From Clostridium fungisolvens (GTDB taxonomy: Bacteria; Bacillota; Clostridia; Clostridiales; Clostridiaceae), in NCBI RefSeq assembly GCF_014193895.1, contig NZ_BLZR01000001.1:4092001-4156000 (forward strand): a stretch of 64,000 bases of DNA, given 5' to 3'. The notes under the pieces are model-generated. The model was given only the letters and a program-made list of their open reading frames with translations. It had not been told where the DNA came from and searched no databases. Shown here in pieces: positions 52,585-60,782 of the stretch. The position numbers were made by a program, and so were the translations under genes. The stretch's first letter is position 1. Each line of letters opens with the position of its first letter.

Positions 52585-52854
52585 ATTAATCCCCCCTTAG
52601 CCAACAATTGCCTAATCACTTATATACTATTAATTATAACTGCTTTTAAATAAAAAATCATAAAAATATATGAAAAAATGTTAATTTCTTGGGGATAATT
52701 CATTTATCCACTTGTATTTTTTTGTCACTCCGATCACCATCATATTTCAACAATTGTAAAATACAGCTAAAATCAACTTCTTTGTTACTAAAGTTACTAA
52801 GAGTTGTAATCTTTTTAGCAACATTATTTTAAATTTAAAAAATCTCTGAAGCGA
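52585..52854. other. Promoter region of the RRNPP-type regulator
   Basis: A minus-strand TATAAT lies about 55 bases before the TTG start. No clear -35 is seen. A short stretch TTATCCCCAAG is present. There is no gene. Confidence 0.35.
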
Positions 52855-52892
52855 AAAAGTTCTAGCTATATATAAATATAGCTAGAACTTTT
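52855..52892. terminator. Bidirectional terminator
   Basis: The arms AAAAGTTCTAGCTATA and TATAGCTAGAACTTTT are exact complements around a six-base loop. It lies 16 bases past the stop of the 52-residue gene. Confidence 0.88.
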
Positions 52893-52907
52893 AAATAAAC
52901 TAGTATC

Positions 52908-53066
52908 TTATGTCCAACCTTGCTCCTCTGCCATTACTCCACTTTTGTTTTTGCTTGGTTCTTCTATTGTGGTAGGAAATCTACTTTTAGCCCATTGATT
53001 CTGTGTTTTTGTACCATTCTTTTTAAAAGTCTTTTCTGTGTACACTCTTCTATGTCTACTATTCAT
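52908..53066 (-). CDS. Small basic 52-residue protein
   Basis: ATG 53066 is preceded by GGAGGTG with a six-base gap. The product begins MNSRHRRVYTEKTFKKNGTK, then TQNQWAKSRFPTTIEEPSKN and ends KSGVMAEEQGWT. It is basic and polar in the first half and acidic at the end, with no signal sequence. A strong terminator follows, so it is an independent transcript upstream of the RRNPP-type regulator. The family is not recognised. A nucleic-acid-binding or spore-type small protein is possible but not shown. Confidence 0.65.
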   Translation of the reverse strand: MNSRHRRVYTEKTFKKNGTKTQNQWAKSRFPTTIEEPSKNKSGVMAEEQGWT

Positions 53067-54093
53067 TACTAGCACCTCCACAAATTTTTTAGTTTATGGC
53101 GTCTAGATGCATATTACGATAAAGCTTTATGCTGTGAACACATAGAACCTCTCACTATACAATAAAGTTAGATCTAAGATGCATCTTTGGCTTTGGAAAG
53201 ATACTACACTCCAGCTTTTCATAACATTCACTACATAAAACTACTAATGAAAGCTCTGAATTTTAAAATACTTCTGGAATGTTATATATATATTATGCTA
53301 CAGATTAAAAGTATTATAATGATGACTTTTTATTAAAAACTCCATATGATAGCAATATAGTAAATCGGTTTTTGCCTACTCTTTTTTATCTATTTATAAT
53401 CTAAATTGTCTCTTTATACCGTGGAAATATAGGTGCATACCTTATATTTTGTAACAATTTTATATATACATATTCGTATCAATTAGAAAAACTTAGATTA
53501 ATATAATTATATTCATAATGATACACAATATCGTCATCTTTGTTAACATAAAGTTTTCTTTAGTTTTTTTAACTCACTTTTCTCAAATTCGCCTCTGATT
53601 AATCCTTCTAATAATGATTTTAAAAAATAAAAGAAGAAAACTTCATATTATCGACATTAGCTTTTTTTGTAGAAATGAACCACAACTTGTAGTACTTGTA
53701 ACATTGCATATCCTTTATATTTATACAATAAAATTGTAAAACTTTAATTATTAGATATTAATTATAAAGTTTCTTCTAATAATATACAGCATATTTAACC
53801 ATCTATGAATTAAATCCATTGTTTTGCAAATTTCCATGCAAACACCCAAAATACAACAAGATCTTAAACTTTTGCGAAACAAGAAATACTTTGTCGAAAT
53901 ATTATGTTTTACAGGTAGGAATAAAAAGAAGTAAAAATATTAAACCAAGTTACTTTATTATACAAAGTATATTTTTTAACTTTAAGTTTCAAACCAAATT
54001 TCAAAATTTATGAAGTTAAAAGATTGATTGAAATTTATTAAAAATTAAAAACATTCTATTATCTCAACTGCTGTGCTTTGTTATACTTTTATC
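53067..54093. other. Roughly one-kilobase AT-rich gap
   Basis: No gene with a ribosome site is seen. The only frame of note (near 53819-54013) has no such site and unlikely composition. TGTCGAAA, the core of a Spo0A box, occurs at 53892-53899, but one copy of eight bases is weak evidence. A less AT-rich stretch at 53100-53230, upstream of the 52-residue gene, could be its leader. Confidence 0.4.
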
Positions 54094-54122
54094 TTGACTT
54101 GTTGCATATCGTATATTATAGT
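54094..54122 (+). promoter_or_regulatory. Promoter of the queuosine operon
   Basis: TTGACT (54094-54099) and TATAGT (54117-54122) have a 17-base spacer. The predicted start lies some 20 bases before the preQ1 riboswitch. Confidence 0.75.
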
Positions 54123-54150
54123 AAAGTACGTAATTATATAATTTAATAAA

Positions 54151-54190
54151 GACAGTTCGTAACCATCCTGTCTATAAACAAAACTAGGAC
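54151..54190 (+). ncRNA. preQ1-I riboswitch
   Basis: The stem GACAG / CTGTC encloses a loop with TTCGTAACCATC, followed by the A-rich tail ATAAACAAAACTAGG. Tail and loop closely match the class I preQ1 aptamer: the tail folds back into the pseudoknot, and the loop holds the C that pairs with the ligand. An alternative stem CTAGGACG / CGTCTAG competes with the terminator at 54195-54218. preQ1 binding should favour the terminator and lower expression of the genes that make preQ1. Confidence 0.88.
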
Positions 54191-54194
54191 GTAT

Positions 54195-54218
54195 ACTACC
54201 CGTCTAGGTAGTGTTTTT
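54195..54218 (+). terminator. Riboswitch-controlled terminator
   Basis: The stem ACTACC / GGTAGT is followed by GTTTTTT. The 5' part of the loop (CGTCTAG) is needed for the competing antiterminator stem. Confidence 0.8.
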
Positions 54219-54265
54219 TGTTTATGGGCTTTTTACGCCTTTTTTTAAACTATAAAGTATGTCAT

Positions 54266-54367
54266 AGGATTTTACGAAAAACTTAGCTTATATATGTTGC
54301 ATTCTAGAATTTTTAAGTTCTGAATCAATATGCATAAGTTAATAAAGTTTAGTAAAATCCTTTTTTT
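54266..54367 (+). terminator. Long second hairpin in the leader of the queuosine operon
   Basis: The outer arms AGGATTTTAC / GTAAAATCCT and inner arms such as AACTTA...TAAGTT form a roughly 100-base imperfect hairpin followed by seven T. It lies between the preQ1 riboswitch and the first gene. It is either a second control point or an inserted element. A further stem AAGGCT/AGCCTT follows at 54378-54413. Confidence 0.7.
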
Positions 54368-54455
54368 ATTTTTTAGCAAGGCTATGTTCAACACAAGGTT
54401 TTAACAGAGCCTTCAGTAATATGGTTCGAGTTGTATAAGTTAAGGGGGATTTAAA

Positions 54456-55454
54456 ATTAAGAAGATAGGTTTGACAACAACAGTTCCTATAGAAGTTCTT
54501 ATTGCTGCTGGATACACGCCAGTAGATTTGAATAATGTTTTTGTAGTGTCTGATAACTATTTAAAATATATAGATATGGCTGAAAAAGATGGCTTTCCAA
54601 AAAGTATGTGCACTTGGATTAAAGGCCTCTATGGAGCTTGCTTAGAAAACGGTATAAAAGAAGTAATTGGCGTTATGGAAGGTGACTGCTCCAATACCAA
54701 GGCTTTAATTGAAGTTCTTCAATTAAAAGGAATAAAGGTACACCCTTTCTCTTTTCCTCATAGCCACACCTTAGAAGATGTTGAAAGAGAAATAAAGAAG
54801 CTTATGGATCACTTCAATGTTGAAGAATCAGAAGTTGAAACTGTTAGAAAAAGATTAAATGAAGTTAGAGCTCTTGGAAAAGAAATAGATGAGTTAACTT
54901 ATATAGACTGTAAAGCCAATGGATTTGAAAACCATCTTCATCAAGTTAGCTTAAGTGATTTTAACGGTGATATTGATGTATTTGAAGCTGATTTAAAGAA
55001 AGCAATAAATGAAATAAAAACAAGGGAATCTATAAATAAAAAGCTTCGTCTTGGCTATATAGGGGTTCCTCCAATGACTGCTGATATATATGACTTTGTT
55101 GAAAACTTTAATGCTCATTTTGTATATAATGAGGTTCAAAGAGAATTTGCTTTCCCTAGGGGAATAGAAGCCAAAAATATCTACGAGCAGTATTATGACT
55201 ATACTTACCCTTATAACACTGAATTTAGAATTTTAGAACTAAAAAAACAAGTCGAAGAAAGAAAGCTAGATGGAATAATCCACTACACTCAAGCTTTCTG
55301 CTACAGAGCTGTTGAAGATATTATTATAAAGAATAAACTTGATATCCCTATATTGAATATCGAAGGTGATAAGTTAAATACTCTAGATGCAAGAACTAAG
55401 CTTAGATTAGAGGCTTTTCTTGATATGCTATTGGATTTAAAGGAGGCTAACTAA
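54456..55454 (+). CDS. 2-hydroxyacyl-CoA dehydratase-type iron-sulfur protein (HgdB/BcrC family)
   Basis: The 332-residue COG1775-type protein opens KKIGLTTTVPIEVLIAAGYTPVDLNN. Its cysteines are in SMCTWIKGLYGAC (about 52, 62), MEGDCSNTK (about 78) and HYTQAFCYRA (about 282), the usual cluster-binding pattern of this family. The start is odd. The best ribosome site (AGGGGGAT) points to ATT at 54456, which gives the usual family N-terminus. The next candidate, TTG at 54471, lacks a well-placed site. Members use an [4Fe-4S] cluster to make low-potential reductions, fed by a dedicated ATPase, here the next gene. Placement at the head of a preQ1 operon suggests a role in queuosine metabolism rather than acyl-CoA chemistry. 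Confidence 0.8.
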   Translation: MKKIGLTTTVPIEVLIAAGYTPVDLNNVFVVSDNYLKYIDMAEKDGFPKSMCTWIKGLYGACLENGIKEVIGVMEGDCSNTKALIEVLQLKGIKVHPFSFPHSHTLEDVEREIKKLMDHFNVEESEVETVRKRLNEVRALGKEIDELTYIDCKANGFENHLHQVSLSDFNGDIDVFEADLKKAINEIKTRESINKKLRLGYIGVPPMTADIYDFVENFNAHFVYNEVQREFAFPRGIEAKNIYEQYYDYTYPYNTEFRILELKKQVEERKLDGIIHYTQAFCYRAVEDIIIKNKLDIPILNIEGDKLNTLDARTKLRLEAFLDMLLDLKEAN

Positions 55455-56215
55455 TGAGGATTCTAGGTATAGATCTTGGAAGTAGAGAAGTTAAAATTGT
55501 AGTTATGGAAGACAACACCCTAGTTATAAAGAAAAAAATCAGTACCATGAGATTTTATAGAGATTACTGCCACATGGACGGTAAAATAGTGGTTGATTTA
55601 GATAAATTAGATATTGGCCACTTCGATAAAGCTGTATCCACTGGTTATGGAAAGAATAACACAGATTTAAAACTATTTACTCAAATAAATGAAATAAAAG
55701 CTCATGCTTACGGAGCAATCTATCAGAGTTCTTTAAAGGATTTTATACTATTAGATGTTGGCGGGCAGGATGTTAAGATCGTCAAGATAGAAAAGGGCTT
55801 AACTACAGACTTGGAACTTAATGAAAAATGTGCTGCTTCCTGTGGAAGATACTTAGAAAACATGGCAAATGTTCTTGAAATCTCTTTCGAAGAAATGAGC
55901 AAGTATTCGGAAAATCCTGTGGATCTTAATTCTACTTGTGCTGTATTCTCAGAGTCAGAGCTTATAGGAAAAATTGCCGAAGGTGTCGCAGTAGAAAGAT
56001 TATGTGCTGGGGTTAACTACTCAATGTACAAAAGATTACGTCCTCTTTTAAGTAACTTTAGAGGTGATAAATTGGTTTTAACAGGTGGAGTTGCTAACAA
56101 CTCTGCTATAAAAGGTTACTTAAAGAATGATTACGAAGAAATAATTTCTGTAGAAGAACCTCAGTTTAATGGAGCTATTGGCTGTTGTTACTACGGAAGT
56201 AAGTTTTTGAAATAG
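55454..56215 (+). CDS. ATP-dependent activator of the dehydratase-type protein (HgdC/BadF family)
   Basis: Actin-fold iron-sulfur ATPase of 253 residues (COG1924). The phosphate loops are ILGIDLGSREVKIVV (about 3-17) and FILLDVGGQDVKIVKI (about 97-112). The bridging [4Fe-4S] cysteines of the dimer are in NEKCAASCGRYLE (Cys126) and STCAVFSESELIG (Cys162). VLTGGVANN is the adenosine motif. It overlaps the upstream gene by one base (TAATG), so the two are translated together. It drives electrons uphill into its partner. A 15-base gap leads to queD. Confidence 0.88.
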   Translation: MRILGIDLGSREVKIVVMEDNTLVIKKKISTMRFYRDYCHMDGKIVVDLDKLDIGHFDKAVSTGYGKNNTDLKLFTQINEIKAHAYGAIYQSSLKDFILLDVGGQDVKIVKIEKGLTTDLELNEKCAASCGRYLENMANVLEISFEEMSKYSENPVDLNSTCAVFSESELIGKIAEGVAVERLCAGVNYSMYKRLRPLLSNFRGDKLVLTGGVANNSAIKGYLKNDYEEIISVEEPQFNGAIGCCYYGSKFLK

Positions 56216-56230
56216 ATTAGGAGGAAGAAC

Positions 56231-56662
56231 ATGTATACTTTAAAAACAGAACACAGTTTTGACAGTGCCCACTTTCTTTCAAGGTACGAAGGAAAATGCG
56301 CAAATATTCATGGTCATAGATGGAAGGTTGAAATTGAAGTCCAGGCTGAAACTCTAGTGACTGACGGTCAGCTTAAAGGAATGGTAATTGATTTCGGAGA
56401 TTTAAAAAAAGATGTTAAAGCTATGGTTGATTATTACGATCATGCTTTGATAATAGAAAAAGGATCTATTAGAGAAGAGACATTATGCTGTCTAAAGAAA
56501 GACGGTTTTAAGATAATAGAGATGAATTTCAGAACAACAGCAGAGAACTTTGCAGCTTTCTTTTATACAACGATGAAGGAAAAAGGCTACGACGTAAAGA
56601 GTGCTACAGTTTATGAAACACCTACAAATAGTGCTAGATACGAGGAAAGTGGGGTTAACTAA
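56231..56662 (+). CDS. queD: 6-carboxytetrahydropterin synthase
   Basis: The first dedicated step after GTP cyclohydrolase in preQ0 formation. Of 143 residues, the zinc ligands are His in FDSAHFL (about 14) and the HGH of CANIHGHRWKVEIEV (about 27-29). The catalytic Cys is at 23 in EGKCANIHGH. YYDHALII and RTTAENFAAFFY are further family motifs. TTAGGAGGAAGAAC precedes the ATG. It ends two bases before queE. Confidence 0.95.
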   Translation: MYTLKTEHSFDSAHFLSRYEGKCANIHGHRWKVEIEVQAETLVTDGQLKGMVIDFGDLKKDVKAMVDYYDHALIIEKGSIREETLCCLKKDGFKIIEMNFRTTAENFAAFFYTTMKEKGYDVKSATVYETPTNSARYEESGVN

Positions 56663-56663
56663 T

Positions 56664-57329
56664 ATGAATTTCAAAGTTGTTGAAAAGTTTGTAAGTATAA
56701 ATGGTGAAGGTCGTAGATGTGGACAATTAGCTATTTTTATAAGATTTGCAGGCTGTAATTTAAATTGCAGCTATTGTGATACAACTTGGGCTAATGAAAA
56801 AAACGCTCCCTATGATCTTATGTCTTCAGAAGAAATATATAACTATATAAAATCTACAGAAGTTAAAAATATAACATTAACTGGTGGTGAACCACTTCTT
56901 CAAGAAGGAATAATTGAACTACTAGAACTAATAGCTAAAGATAAAGAACTTCATGTTGAAATCGAAACAAATGGTAGTGTACTGCTTGATACTTTCTCAA
57001 AAATCTACAATCCACCTAGTTTTACTATGGATTATAAGCTTCCATCAAGTAATATGGAAAAACAAATGAACTTAGATAACTTTAAATTTCTAACTAAAAA
57101 CGACACAGTAAAATTTGTTTCTGGAAGTATTGAAGATTTAGAAAAAGCTAAAGAAATAATTGATAGATATGATTTAGTTGAAAAGACAAGCGTATATATT
57201 AGTCCTGTATTTGGACAAATTTCCTTAGATAATATTGTAGAGTTTATGAAGGATAACAAAATGAATGGTGTTAATCTTCAAGTTCAGCTTCACAAAATAA
57301 TTTGGGAACCATCAAAGAGAGGGGTATAA
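56664..57329 (+). CDS. queE: 7-carboxy-7-deazaguanine synthase (radical SAM)
   Basis: Radical-SAM enzyme of 221 residues that forms the deazaguanine ring. The cluster motif is FAGCNLNCSYCDTTW (three Cys about 28-35), preceded by SINGEGRRCGQLAIFIRFAG. The SAM motif is ITLTGGEPLLQE. It starts at ATG 56664, the next codons after the queD stop; an upstream in-frame ATG inside queD is not preceded by a site. It is two bases after queD, and folE follows by three. Confidence 0.94.
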   Translation: MNFKVVEKFVSINGEGRRCGQLAIFIRFAGCNLNCSYCDTTWANEKNAPYDLMSSEEIYNYIKSTEVKNITLTGGEPLLQEGIIELLELIAKDKELHVEIETNGSVLLDTFSKIYNPPSFTMDYKLPSSNMEKQMNLDNFKFLTKNDTVKFVSGSIEDLEKAKEIIDRYDLVEKTSVYISPVFGQISLDNIVEFMKDNKMNGVNLQVQLHKIIWEPSKRGV

Positions 57330-57332
57330 TAT

Positions 57333-57923
57333 ATGGCAATTGATATAAAAGCAATTGAAGAACATATAAGAGGTATTTTAATAGCCCTTGGCGATGATCC
57401 TGAAAGAGAAGGTTTAAAGAATACACCAAAGCGTGTGGCTAAAATGTATGAAGAGGTTTTTAATGGTATGAACTATACCAATGATGATATTGCTTCTATG
57501 TTCAATGTTACTTTTGAAGATGATTTAGATGTAAGGAGCAATAATAATGACTTAGTTTTTATGAAAGATATAGAGATCTTTAGTCACTGCGAACACCACT
57601 TAGCTTTAATGTACAATATGAAAGTCGCAGTAGCTTATGTTCCTAACAAAAAAGTGATAGGTTTAAGTAAAATAGCCAGAATTGCTGACATGGTGGGAAA
57701 AAGACTTCAACTTCAAGAAAGAATCGGAACTGATATCGCTGAAATTCTTCAAAAAATAACTGAATCAGAAGATGTAGCTGTAATAATCCAAGGTGAACAT
57801 GGCTGCATGACTACTAGAGGGATAGAGAAACCTGGAACTAAAACTATAACAACTACCCTACGAGGTAGATTTAATACTGATCCAATTTTAAATAATAAGC
57901 TTATGATGCTTTATACTAAGTAA
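57333..57923 (+). CDS. folE: GTP cyclohydrolase I
   Basis: It turns GTP into dihydroneopterin triphosphate, the first precursor of queuosine (and folate). The 196 residues include the zinc and active-site residues in FSHCEHHLALMYNM (about 82-95) and GEHGCMTTRGIEKPGTKTITTTLRG (about 154-178). GLSKIARIADMVGKRLQLQER follows the first. Placement in the operon supports a queuosine role. It is three bases after queE. Confidence 0.96.
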   Translation: MAIDIKAIEEHIRGILIALGDDPEREGLKNTPKRVAKMYEEVFNGMNYTNDDIASMFNVTFEDDLDVRSNNNDLVFMKDIEIFSHCEHHLALMYNMKVAVAYVPNKKVIGLSKIARIADMVGKRLQLQERIGTDIAEILQKITESEDVAVIIQGEHGCMTTRGIEKPGTKTITTTLRGRFNTDPILNNKLMMLYTK

Positions 57924-57952
57924 AAAAATAAAATTAAGAGGATGGTGCAATT

Positions 57953-58609
57953 ATGAATAAGAAAAAAGCAGTAGTGGTATTTAGTGGCGGACAAGATAGT
58001 ACAACTTGTTTATTTTGGGCAAAGAAAAAATTTGAAGAAGTTATAGCAGTTTCTTTTGATTACAATCAAAAGCACAAATTAGAATTAGAATGTGCAAAGG
58101 ATATATGTAAAAAACATGGCATCGAACATCATATCCTAGATCTTAATCTATTAAACCAATTAGCTCCTAACTCATTAACTAGACAAGACATAACTGTTGA
58201 TAAAAATGCACCTACTGAAGGACTTCCTAATTCCTTTGTAGATGGAAGAAACTTATTATTCTTAACATTTGTAGCTGTGTTTGCAAAACAAAGAGGAATA
58301 AATACAATTATAACTGGTGTTTCTCAAAGTGATTTCAGCGGATATCCAGATTGCAGAGATGTATTTATAAAATCCCTAAACGTAACTTTAAACTTAGCTA
58401 TGGATTATCAATTTGAGATTTTTACACCATTAATGTGGATTAATAAAGCTGAGACTTGGAAGATGGCTCATGATCTAGGGGTTTTAGATATAGTAAAAAA
58501 CGAAACCTTAACTTGCTATAACGGAGTTAAAGGAAATGGCTGCGGAGAGTGCCCTGCTTGCAAGCTTAGAAAAAATGGATACTTAGAGTTTAAGAATAAC
58601 TTTTTATAA
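57953..58609 (+). CDS. queC: 7-cyano-7-deazaguanine (preQ0) synthase
   Basis: ATP-dependent enzyme of 218 residues. The PP-loop is VVFSGGQDSTTCLFWA (about 8-23). The C-terminal zinc site is four Cys in CYNGVKGNGCGECPACKLRKNGY (about 189-211). It converts carboxydeazaguanine and ammonia to preQ0. It is the last gene of the operon. queF, tgt and queA are not in the window. AAGAGGATGGTGCAATT precedes the ATG. Confidence 0.96.
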   Translation: MNKKKAVVVFSGGQDSTTCLFWAKKKFEEVIAVSFDYNQKHKLELECAKDICKKHGIEHHILDLNLLNQLAPNSLTRQDITVDKNAPTEGLPNSFVDGRNLLFLTFVAVFAKQRGINTIITGVSQSDFSGYPDCRDVFIKSLNVTLNLAMDYQFEIFTPLMWINKAETWKMAHDLGVLDIVKNETLTCYNGVKGNGCGECPACKLRKNGYLEFKNNFL

Positions 58610-58684
58610 AAAACTCCTGCATAACCACTTAATTTCAGTACTCTACTCGAACATAACACTTTAGTAAGAGAGATTCAAATATTC

Positions 58685-58726
58685 AAAAAGCTTACACTAT
58701 TTTATTTTTAGTGTAAGCTTTTTTAT
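58685..58726 (+). terminator. Terminator of the queuosine operon
   Basis: AAAAAGCTTACACTA and TAGTGTAAGCTTTTT pair around nine bases, followed by more T. Confidence 0.92.
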
Positions 58727-58794
58727 TTTGGCACATTGTATATGCTTCAATAAAACTAAAGTGTAACTCTTCACTAACTTGTTAAAAATTTAAC

Positions 58795-58823
58795 TTGACT
58801 TAATAGACAGAACGGTCTATTAT
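58795..58823 (+). promoter_or_regulatory. Promoter and operator of the TetR gene
   Basis: TTGACT (58795-58800) and TATTAT (58818-58823) are 17 bases apart. The inverted repeat TAATAGAC-N6-GTCTATTA (58801-58822) fills the spacer and part of the -10, so bound repressor would block the polymerase. The same arms occur upstream of thl. Confidence 0.88.
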
Positions 58824-58862
58824 ATGAATTGTAAGATATATTTCTAATTAGGAGATAAAACC

Positions 58863-59432
58863 ATGGTTAAGAACACAAAAGGTGAACAATCTAAAAATAA
58901 CTTAATTGAATGCGCAGCTAATTTATTTATACAAAAAGGCTATAATGCTACTGGAATAAACGACATCTTGGAAGGTACGGGATTACCTAAAGGCTCCTTC
59001 TATTTTCACTTTAAAAGTAAAAAAGATCTAGCTATAAGTGTTTCTGATTATTTTGAAAGAAAAATTGGTGAGATGGTATTAAATTCTGCCAAGGGCAATC
59101 AGTGGGAAGCTTTTATAAAAACTCTAACATCTACAATGATCTCTGGTGCAGAAAACAACAAGCATTTTGGATGCCCTTTTGCAGTACTAGGACTTGAGAT
59201 AGCATTTTCTGAACCAGATCTTGCAGAATACTATACTAAGTCAATGAATAACTTAATTTATGTATTCGCTGAGGTTCTTAGATTTTCTAAAGTTCCTGAA
59301 GAAAAAGTTCTTACTCTATCCAACCGTGCATTTGCTATATACGAAGGATATTTGGTGTATTATCGTTTAAGCAAAGATATAAATACATTAAGAAGAATGT
59401 CAGATGATCTAATTTCAATCTATAAAGACTAA
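58863..59432 (+). CDS. TetR-family repressor next to thiolase
   Basis: It has 189 residues. The helix-turn-helix is in KNNLIECAANLFIQKGYNATGINDILEGTGLPKGSFYFHFKSKKDLAISV (about 10-60). The remainder is the ligand-binding helical domain, of YxaF/LmrA-like look with NKHFGCPFAVLGLEIAF. The matching operator in its own promoter and in that of thl predicts autorepression and control of thiolase. The ligand is not known; an acyl-CoA or fatty acid would fit the target. TTAGGAGATAAAACC precedes the ATG. Confidence 0.87.
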   Translation: MVKNTKGEQSKNNLIECAANLFIQKGYNATGINDILEGTGLPKGSFYFHFKSKKDLAISVSDYFERKIGEMVLNSAKGNQWEAFIKTLTSTMISGAENNKHFGCPFAVLGLEIAFSEPDLAEYYTKSMNNLIYVFAEVLRFSKVPEEKVLTLSNRAFAIYEGYLVYYRLSKDINTLRRMSDDLISIYKD

Positions 59433-59516
59433 AGAAACTCTCTTTAATCTTCATATAAATATACATAAGATTTATTAATTGGCTCTCAGTAATTTGGGTG
59501 CTAATTAATTTCGCAA

Positions 59517-59538
59517 CAATAGACAGACCAGTCTATTA
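59517..59538. promoter_or_regulatory. TetR operator upstream of thl
   Basis: CAATAGAC-N6-GTCTATTA, one mismatch from the operator at 58801-58822. The right arm overlaps a TATTAT -10-like sequence (59534-59539), again placing the repressor on the promoter. Confidence 0.85.
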
Positions 59539-59603
59539 TGATTGACGTAATTTTATCCTAGTTTCAATATTATAAAAAAATAAACTTTTGGAGGTATCTT
59601 ATT

Positions 59604-60782
59604 ATGAAAGATGTAGTAATCGTTAGTGCTGTAAGAACTGCTATAGGAGCATACGGAAAAACTCTTAAGGATGTTCCTGCTGTTGATTTAGGAGCTGTTG
59701 TAATAAAGGAAGCTGTAAAAAGAGCCGGAATAAAACCTGAATTAATTAGCGAAGTTATATTTGGTAATGTTCTTCAAGCTGGTCTTGGACAAAACCCAGC
59801 AAGACAAGCTGCTGTAAAAGCAGGTTTACCAGTAGAAATTCCAGCCTTAACACTTAATAAAGTTTGCGGTTCTGGTTTAAGAAGCATAAGCCTTGCTGCA
59901 CAAATAATTAAAGCTGGTGATGCTGAAGTTATAGTTGCTGGTGGTATGGAAAGCATGTCTGCAGCTCCATTCATACTTGAGAACGCAAGATGGGGTTACA
60001 GAATGGGACACAATGACTTAGTAGATGAAATGATCAGAGATGGGCTATGGGATGCCTTTAATGATTATCATATGGGAGTAACTGCTGAAAATGTAGCAGA
60101 ACAATGGAATGTTACTAGAGAAGAACAAGATGAATTCTCTCTTTCTTCCCAGAAAAAAGCTGAGGAAGCTATTAAGAGTGGACAATTTAAAGAAGAAATA
60201 GTTCCAGTTGTTATAAAAACTAAAAAAGGTGAAATCATATTTGATACAGATGAATTTCCTAGATTCGGCAACACTATAGAAGCTCTAGCTAAACTTAAAC
60301 CAATCTTTAAGGAAAATGGTACTGTAACTGCTGGTAATGCTTCAGGGCTTAATGATGGTGCTGCTGCTCTAGTTATAATGAGTGCTGATAAAGCTAAAGA
60401 ATTAGGAATAAAACCTCTTGCTAAAATAGCATCTTATGGTTCTGCAGGACTTGATCCAGCAATAATGGGTTATGGTGCCTTCTATGCAACAAAAGCAGCT
60501 TTAGATAAGGTTAATTTAAAAGCAGAAGATCTAGATTTAATTGAAGCTAATGAAGCTTATGCATCACAAAGCATAGCTATCGCTAAAGATTTAAACCTTG
60601 ATGTGAGTAAAGTAAATGTCAACGGTGGTGCCATAGCTCTAGGACATCCAATTGGAGCTTCAGGTGCAAGAATACTAGTTACACTATTACATGCTATGAA
60701 AAATAGAGATGCTAAAAGAGGTCTAGCAACTTTATGTATAGGTGGCGGACAAGGAACTGCAATGATTGTAGAAAGAGAATAA
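59604..60782 (+). CDS. thl: Acetyl-CoA acetyltransferase (thiolase)
   Basis: It condenses two acetyl-CoA into acetoacetyl-CoA, the entry to butyrate and butanol formation. Of 392 residues the active site Cys88 is in LTLNKVCGSGLRSI. NEAYASQSIA and GGAIALGHPIGASGARI (catalytic His about 348) follow, and LCIGGGQGTAMIVE (Cys about 378) ends the protein. It supplies the substrate for hbd, crt and bcd in the separate operon at 25431-30288. It is a single gene, GGAGGT before the ATG, under the TetR-type operator. Confidence 0.97.
   Translation: MKDVVIVSAVRTAIGAYGKTLKDVPAVDLGAVVIKEAVKRAGIKPELISEVIFGNVLQAGLGQNPARQAAVKAGLPVEIPALTLNKVCGSGLRSISLAAQIIKAGDAEVIVAGGMESMSAAPFILENARWGYRMGHNDLVDEMIRDGLWDAFNDYHMGVTAENVAEQWNVTREEQDEFSLSSQKKAEEAIKSGQFKEEIVPVVIKTKKGEIIFDTDEFPRFGNTIEALAKLKPIFKENGTVTAGNASGLNDGAAALVIMSADKAKELGIKPLAKIASYGSAGLDPAIMGYGAFYATKAALDKVNLKAEDLDLIEANEAYASQSIAIAKDLNLDVSKVNVNGGAIALGHPIGASGARILVTLLHAMKNRDAKRGLATLCIGGGQGTAMIVERE

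Noticed and set aside
53125..53160. AGAGGTTCTATGTGTTCACAG on the minus strand, resembling the start of a preQ1-I aptamer
   Set aside because: The A-rich tail and pairing pattern are missing. The real preQ1 motif is at 54151-54190 on the other strand.
53892..53899. TGTCGAAA, core of a Spo0A box
   Set aside because: A single eight-base match is expected by chance in a window of this size and composition, and no promoter is attached to it.
53819..54013. Open frame of 64 codons in the long gap
   Set aside because: Starts with TTG without any ribosome site, has unlikely composition, and lies in plain AT-rich sequence.
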